Below, piece after piece: positions 22,042-24,577 of a stretch of 24,577 bases of DNA; within the stretch, counting starts at the first letter, position 1, and each line of letters starts with the position of its first letter. The stretch is from Candidatus Poribacteria bacterium. Its GTDB lineage: Bacteria > Poribacteria > DTPJ01 > WJIO01. The notes under the pieces are model-generated. The model did not search any database and was not told where the DNA came from. It saw only the letters and a list, made by a program, of their open reading frames with translations. Position numbers and translations under genes: made by a program. The stretch spans positions 1 to 24,577 of the forward strand of contig WJIO01000258.1 in the NCBI GenBank assembly GCA_014730235.1, in the 5' to 3' direction.

Positions 22042-22950
22042 TCATCCATATTTTTCAATATAAGGTTCCAGGAATTTCTTGGCATCTTCGGTTACATCCC
22101 AGGCTTCAGGCCAGAAGCAAAGGTCAATAGTCCACCATTCACCGTCGAAACCCGATTCCTTGATAGCGGTAAGAATTTCATCAAAATCAAGGACACCTTC
22201 GCCAAATGGACAGTGGGTGCTGGTCTCGTCACCATGCAGAGTCTCATCCGAGTCAATTAGATGCACATGACCGATTTTACCTTTAAGCATCTCGATGAAT
22301 TCCACAGCTCCGCCTTTAAGAATCTCTTTTGGTTCAGGCTGGCGTGCTCCAACAGCGGCAACCATATGCGCATGACATGAATCCAGCATTATCTTGAAAT
22401 TGGGATGATTTACATCTTCCACCATTTTGACGATTTCGCTGGGTTTGTTATACATAAAGCCAGGTTCAAATTCCCATGTCATTAGAACACCGTTTTCCTG
22501 GGCCAGTTCAGCGCATCTATGCCACAGGGATGCAATTCTATTCCACACCACATCCGGGTCAACCCCGGGAACACCTTCATCTGGAGGTGAAACAGTATCA
22601 ACACGGATCATCTTTGATCCCAGATCCAGGCAAAGTTGTAAATTCTTCTTGAAAAGCTTGAAATAAGCATCATCTTCCTGGGCTTCATCGGTACCAGGGC
22701 CTGGATCACCCCAAAAATCTGCCGCAAGGCCGGAAACACCAAGACCGTAATAGTCTATCAAACCCCTTACGGCATCCCGGTCTTTTTTCATGGGATAATC
22801 ATCAGGATGAATATGGGGTTTAAATCCGCCGATTTCCACACCGTCATAACCTAATTCACTGAGAGTTTTAACCACAACGTCAAAAGGAACTGGATTATCT
22901 TCGTAAGGCCCAAAAGCATAAGCCCAGCTTCCTATGGAGAGTTTTGCCAT
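22042..22950 (-). CDS. Sugar phosphate isomerase/epimerase (xylose isomerase-like TIM barrel)
   Basis: Seen: 302 residues of the AP-endonuclease-2/xylose-isomerase barrel. The start SIGSWAYAF is followed by ELGYDGVEIGGFKPH, then KMIRVDTVSPP, a mid-protein TWEFEPG (metal Glu), MLDSCHAH (metal Asp/His), GHVHLIDSD and the terminal GEWWTIDLCFW. Known: the family covers inosose dehydratases, hydroxypyruvate isomerases, tagatose/psicose epimerases and 3-keto-sugar enzymes; a metal-dependent isomerase or dehydratase is expected, but not which. The upstream AAAGGAGTTATTCA is a strong ribosome site. Upstream of the Zn dehydrogenase on the same strand. Together with the Gfo/Idh/MocA enzyme at 4.4-5.4 kb it fits inositol-like or keto-sugar catabolism. 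Confidence 0.92.
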   Translation of the reverse strand: MAKLSIGSWAYAFGPYEDNPVPFDVVVKTLSELGYDGVEIGGFKPHIHPDDYPMKKDRDAVRGLIDYYGLGVSGLAADFWGDPGPGTDEAQEDDAYFKLFKKNLQLCLDLGSKMIRVDTVSPPDEGVPGVDPDVVWNRIASLWHRCAELAQENGVLMTWEFEPGFMYNKPSEIVKMVEDVNHPNFKIMLDSCHAHMVAAVGARQPEPKEILKGGAVEFIEMLKGKIGHVHLIDSDETLHGDETSTHCPFGEGVLDFDEILTAIKESGFDGEWWTIDLCFWPEAWDVTEDAKKFLEPYIEKYG

Positions 22951-23012
22951 TGAATAACTCCTTTCATATCCAAAAGTTATAGTTATTATTTAACTGAATC
23001 ACCAGATAATTG

Positions 23013-23064
23013 GTCTTTTGTAGAGACACAATTCCTGTAAGTTCAAAGCGTCCCTATAAAAGAC
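23013..23064. repeat. Degenerate palindrome (GTCTTTTGTAGAGAC / GTCCCTATAAAAGAC)
   Basis: The two 15-bp arms (23013-23027, 23050-23064) are complementary at 13 positions and flank a 22-bp middle. The middle GACACAATT...GCGTCCCTA resembles dispersed extragenic palindromes of the GCGTCCCTA type. It looks like an eroded copy. Confidence 0.5.
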
Positions 23065-23282
23065 AAAAACTTAGTTATCAGTATTATATTGAATACACAG
23101 AATTTATATCATACTTTAACATGATTTTAGGAATATTTCAATAGGTTTTGTAAATTAACTGATCTGATTCATAAGGTCGAGTTGCTATCTATACATTTTT
23201 GGTGTTTTTTAGAATCAAAGACCTGATTAAATTATTCAAAACGACTAAAACTGAAGGGAATGTTAAAAATTAATTCTTATGT

Positions 23283-23416
23283 GTAATCGTTGAAAAATGG
23301 ATATAATTTAGTTGTCATTCCTGCTTTTGCAGGAATGACAAATTTTGTAATTTACCATCATTATAAAGGTATTTTCAGGTATTTTCTAAACACATTTTTC
23401 ATTTTTTAACGATTAC
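23283..23416. repeat. Nested palindromic element C (MITE-like)
   Basis: Outer arms GTAATCGTTGAAAAATG (23283-23299) and 23400-23416 are a 17-bp inverted repeat with one mismatch. The inner perfect 13-bp hairpin TTGTCATTCCTGC-TTTT-GCAGGAATGACAA lies at 23312-23341. The inner sequence matches the inner stems of elements A and B, and the right arm shares 15 bp with element B. Confidence 0.78.
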
Positions 23417-23463
23417 TATGTGTATCATAACTTCGATTTATTAACATATGGGAGGAAAACTTT

Positions 23464-24534
23464 ATGCTTGATAGATACATACTTAGATATAGATATTGCC
23501 GCATTGTGGTTTTAGCTGTAATTTATATTTTTGCTTATCATAATTTAGCTTATTCAAACCCCCTGGATGACCTGCTGATCTTTCCAGGAATTGAATCGCG
23601 ACAAATGTCTACGCAAATTAAATCTAACCCATATAATCCGGAATTATATTACAAACTTGGTCAAGCCTATGCAAACCGAGGATGGGACAAAAAAACGGCT
23701 CAATATATAAGCAAATGGCTTCAATTGAGCAAAAGCGGTATAGTAAATGACGGCACAAATACTTTTGTATTGGATGAAAAAAACGATAAGCTTTTGGTGC
23801 TAAATTCCAGAAATAATAAATTAATAAAGAAGATCGATTTGGGTTGGTTGCCTAAATGTCTTATACCGACGCCGGACAAAAAACATTTATATGTTCCAAA
23901 CGCCCTCTCAAACACTGTTTCCACCATTAATACAGAAAGCCTTTTGCTGGAAAAAAACATAAAAGTAGGAAAGCTTCCCTGGAATGGTAAAATAAGTCCG
24001 GATGGTGATCAGGTTTATGTAACAAACCTGAAAAGTGATGATATTTCTGTTATAAACACAAAAACAAATTCGGTAATTGAAAACATAGACGTCGGAAACG
24101 GTCCCTGGGGTGTTGCTGTTTCACCTAACGGCAAAAGACTATACGTCTCCAATCAGGAAAGTCGTAATATTCAGGTTGTGGACACTGGAAATTATAATAT
24201 CATTGATGTTATAGCCTTGGAAATAGTTCCCGGTGAAATAGCTTTAGCTCCTGACGATGAGAAAAAGCTTTATGCTCTGAATAGCAGCATAACCGGGGAA
24301 AATCTGGAGATATATGTACTTGATTTATCAGAGAATAAGGTAGCAAATTCCATGAAAGTTCCCGGTGAAGCGGATCAGTTTCTGTCTAAAATCAATGCAG
24401 AAAGCATAATAAAACAAATCCGGGAGTCAAAGAAAAATATACCAATTCCTGAAATTGTTGATTCAAAATATGATACTAAATTCCAGAAATCCAGCTTAAA
24501 TGAATATAAACCTATGTTCCGCACCTTTAAGTAG
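23464..24534 (+). CDS. Secreted/anchored TPR and YVTN-type beta-propeller protein
   Basis: Seen: 356 residues. A hydrophobic N-terminal segment (about 14-32, ending AYSNP) is a signal peptide or anchor. One TPR-like repeat (about 52-86) reads NPYNPELYYKLGQAYANRGW. Next comes a run of YVTN-type propeller blades: LYVPNALSNTVSTINT, VYVTNLKSDDISVINT and LYVSNQESRNIQVVD, each followed by a PxG/SPDG turn. The tail is short and polar. Known: YVTN propellers occur in extracellular or surface proteins as ligand- or protein-binding scaffolds. Only about five blades are visible, so the propeller may be small or completed by a partner. Shine-Dalgarno GGGAGGA precedes the ATG. The TPR resembles the one in the 8819-9793 protein in size and position, though TPRs are too common to prove kinship. 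Confidence 0.85.
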   Translation: MLDRYILRYRYCRIVVLAVIYIFAYHNLAYSNPLDDLLIFPGIESRQMSTQIKSNPYNPELYYKLGQAYANRGWDKKTAQYISKWLQLSKSGIVNDGTNTFVLDEKNDKLLVLNSRNNKLIKKIDLGWLPKCLIPTPDKKHLYVPNALSNTVSTINTESLLLEKNIKVGKLPWNGKISPDGDQVYVTNLKSDDISVINTKTNSVIENIDVGNGPWGVAVSPNGKRLYVSNQESRNIQVVDTGNYNIIDVIALEIVPGEIALAPDDEKKLYALNSSITGENLEIYVLDLSENKVANSMKVPGEADQFLSKINAESIIKQIRESKKNIPIPEIVDSKYDTKFQKSSLNEYKPMFRTFK

Positions 24535-24577
24535 CGTTTGAGATAATATTGTGTTATCCTCTTTGTTCATGGAGGAT
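24535..24577. other. Window end after the beta-propeller gene
   Basis: GATAA...TTATC is a possible short hairpin just past the stop, and ATCCTC/GAGGAT flank a 10-nt gap at the very end. The final GGAGGAT may be the ribosome site of a gene beyond the window. Confidence 0.3.

Larger units (their letters stand above)
22951..23463. other. 513-bp divergent intergenic region
   Basis: AT-rich and without a believable gene. It holds a degenerate inverted repeat near the isomerase gene (23013-23064), element C (23283-23416), and the strong Shine-Dalgarno GGGAGG before the beta-propeller gene. No confident promoter was found for either flanking gene. Confidence 0.6.

Noticed and set aside
1-24577. tRNA, rRNA, or prophage/integrase genes
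   Set aside because: No cloverleaf with TTCGA-type loop, no rRNA-like stretch, and no integrase or transposase motif was found on either strand.

Overview
The window looks like chromosomal DNA from a free-living bacterium with a moderately AT-rich genome. Housekeeping genes (rpmB, hflX, recG, a bifunctional rel/spoT) sit among enzymes for sugar and sulfated-glycan catabolism and an aldehyde:ferredoxin oxidoreductase, which points to an anaerobic or microaerobic life. There is no rRNA or tRNA, so the taxon is uncertain. The mix of a Gfo/Idh/MocA oxidoreductase, a sulfatase, a GH29 fucosidase, sugar-phosphate isomerases and dispersed small palindromes resembles uncultured Poribacteria/Planctomycetes-like lineages, but this is a weak inference.

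Layout. 1-2.95 kb (+): AOR-family tungsten enzyme, a zinc-ribbon protein of unknown function, and a small cupin. 2.96-5.44 kb (-): HflX GTPase and a Gfo/Idh/MocA dehydrogenase. 5.6-8.5 kb (-): a compact peptide-modification locus. Read in its own direction it holds a perfect-consensus promoter, a 5' stem-loop, two tandemly duplicated 56-residue Cys-containing precursor-like peptides each followed by a hairpin terminator, a PqqD-like protein, an S26-type Ser/His peptidase, and a radical SAM/SPASM enzyme. 8.8-11.95 kb (+): a TPR membrane protein translationally coupled (ATGA) to Rel/SpoT. 12.0-12.3 kb (-): rpmB. 12.3-14.85 kb (+): recG. 14.8-16.2 kb (-): a sulfatase. 16.2-16.95 kb: a non-coding island of nested inverted repeats. 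16.97-18.2 kb (+): a GH29 fucosidase with a clear promoter and an adjacent palindrome. 18.3-19.5 kb (+): an unknown protein and an Hsp20. 19.5-20.7 kb (-): a membrane-anchored VWA protein. 20.85-22.95 kb (-): a medium-chain Zn dehydrogenase and a sugar-phosphate isomerase/epimerase. 22.95-23.46 kb: an intergenic region with a third palindrome element. 23.46-24.53 kb (+): a TPR/YVTN beta-propeller protein.

The strongest candidate for an undescribed system is the 5.6-8.5 kb locus. It has the parts expected of a radical-SAM RiPP pathway: precursors, a PqqD-type recognition domain, a SPASM enzyme with a full set of auxiliary-cluster cysteines, and a candidate leader peptidase. The precursors were duplicated as a ~334-bp tandem unit, and their coding sequence (168 of 171 bases identical) is much better conserved than their flanks. 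The product, modification chemistry and export route cannot be read from the sequence. The other catabolic genes suggest use of sulfated, fucose-containing glycans and polyols.
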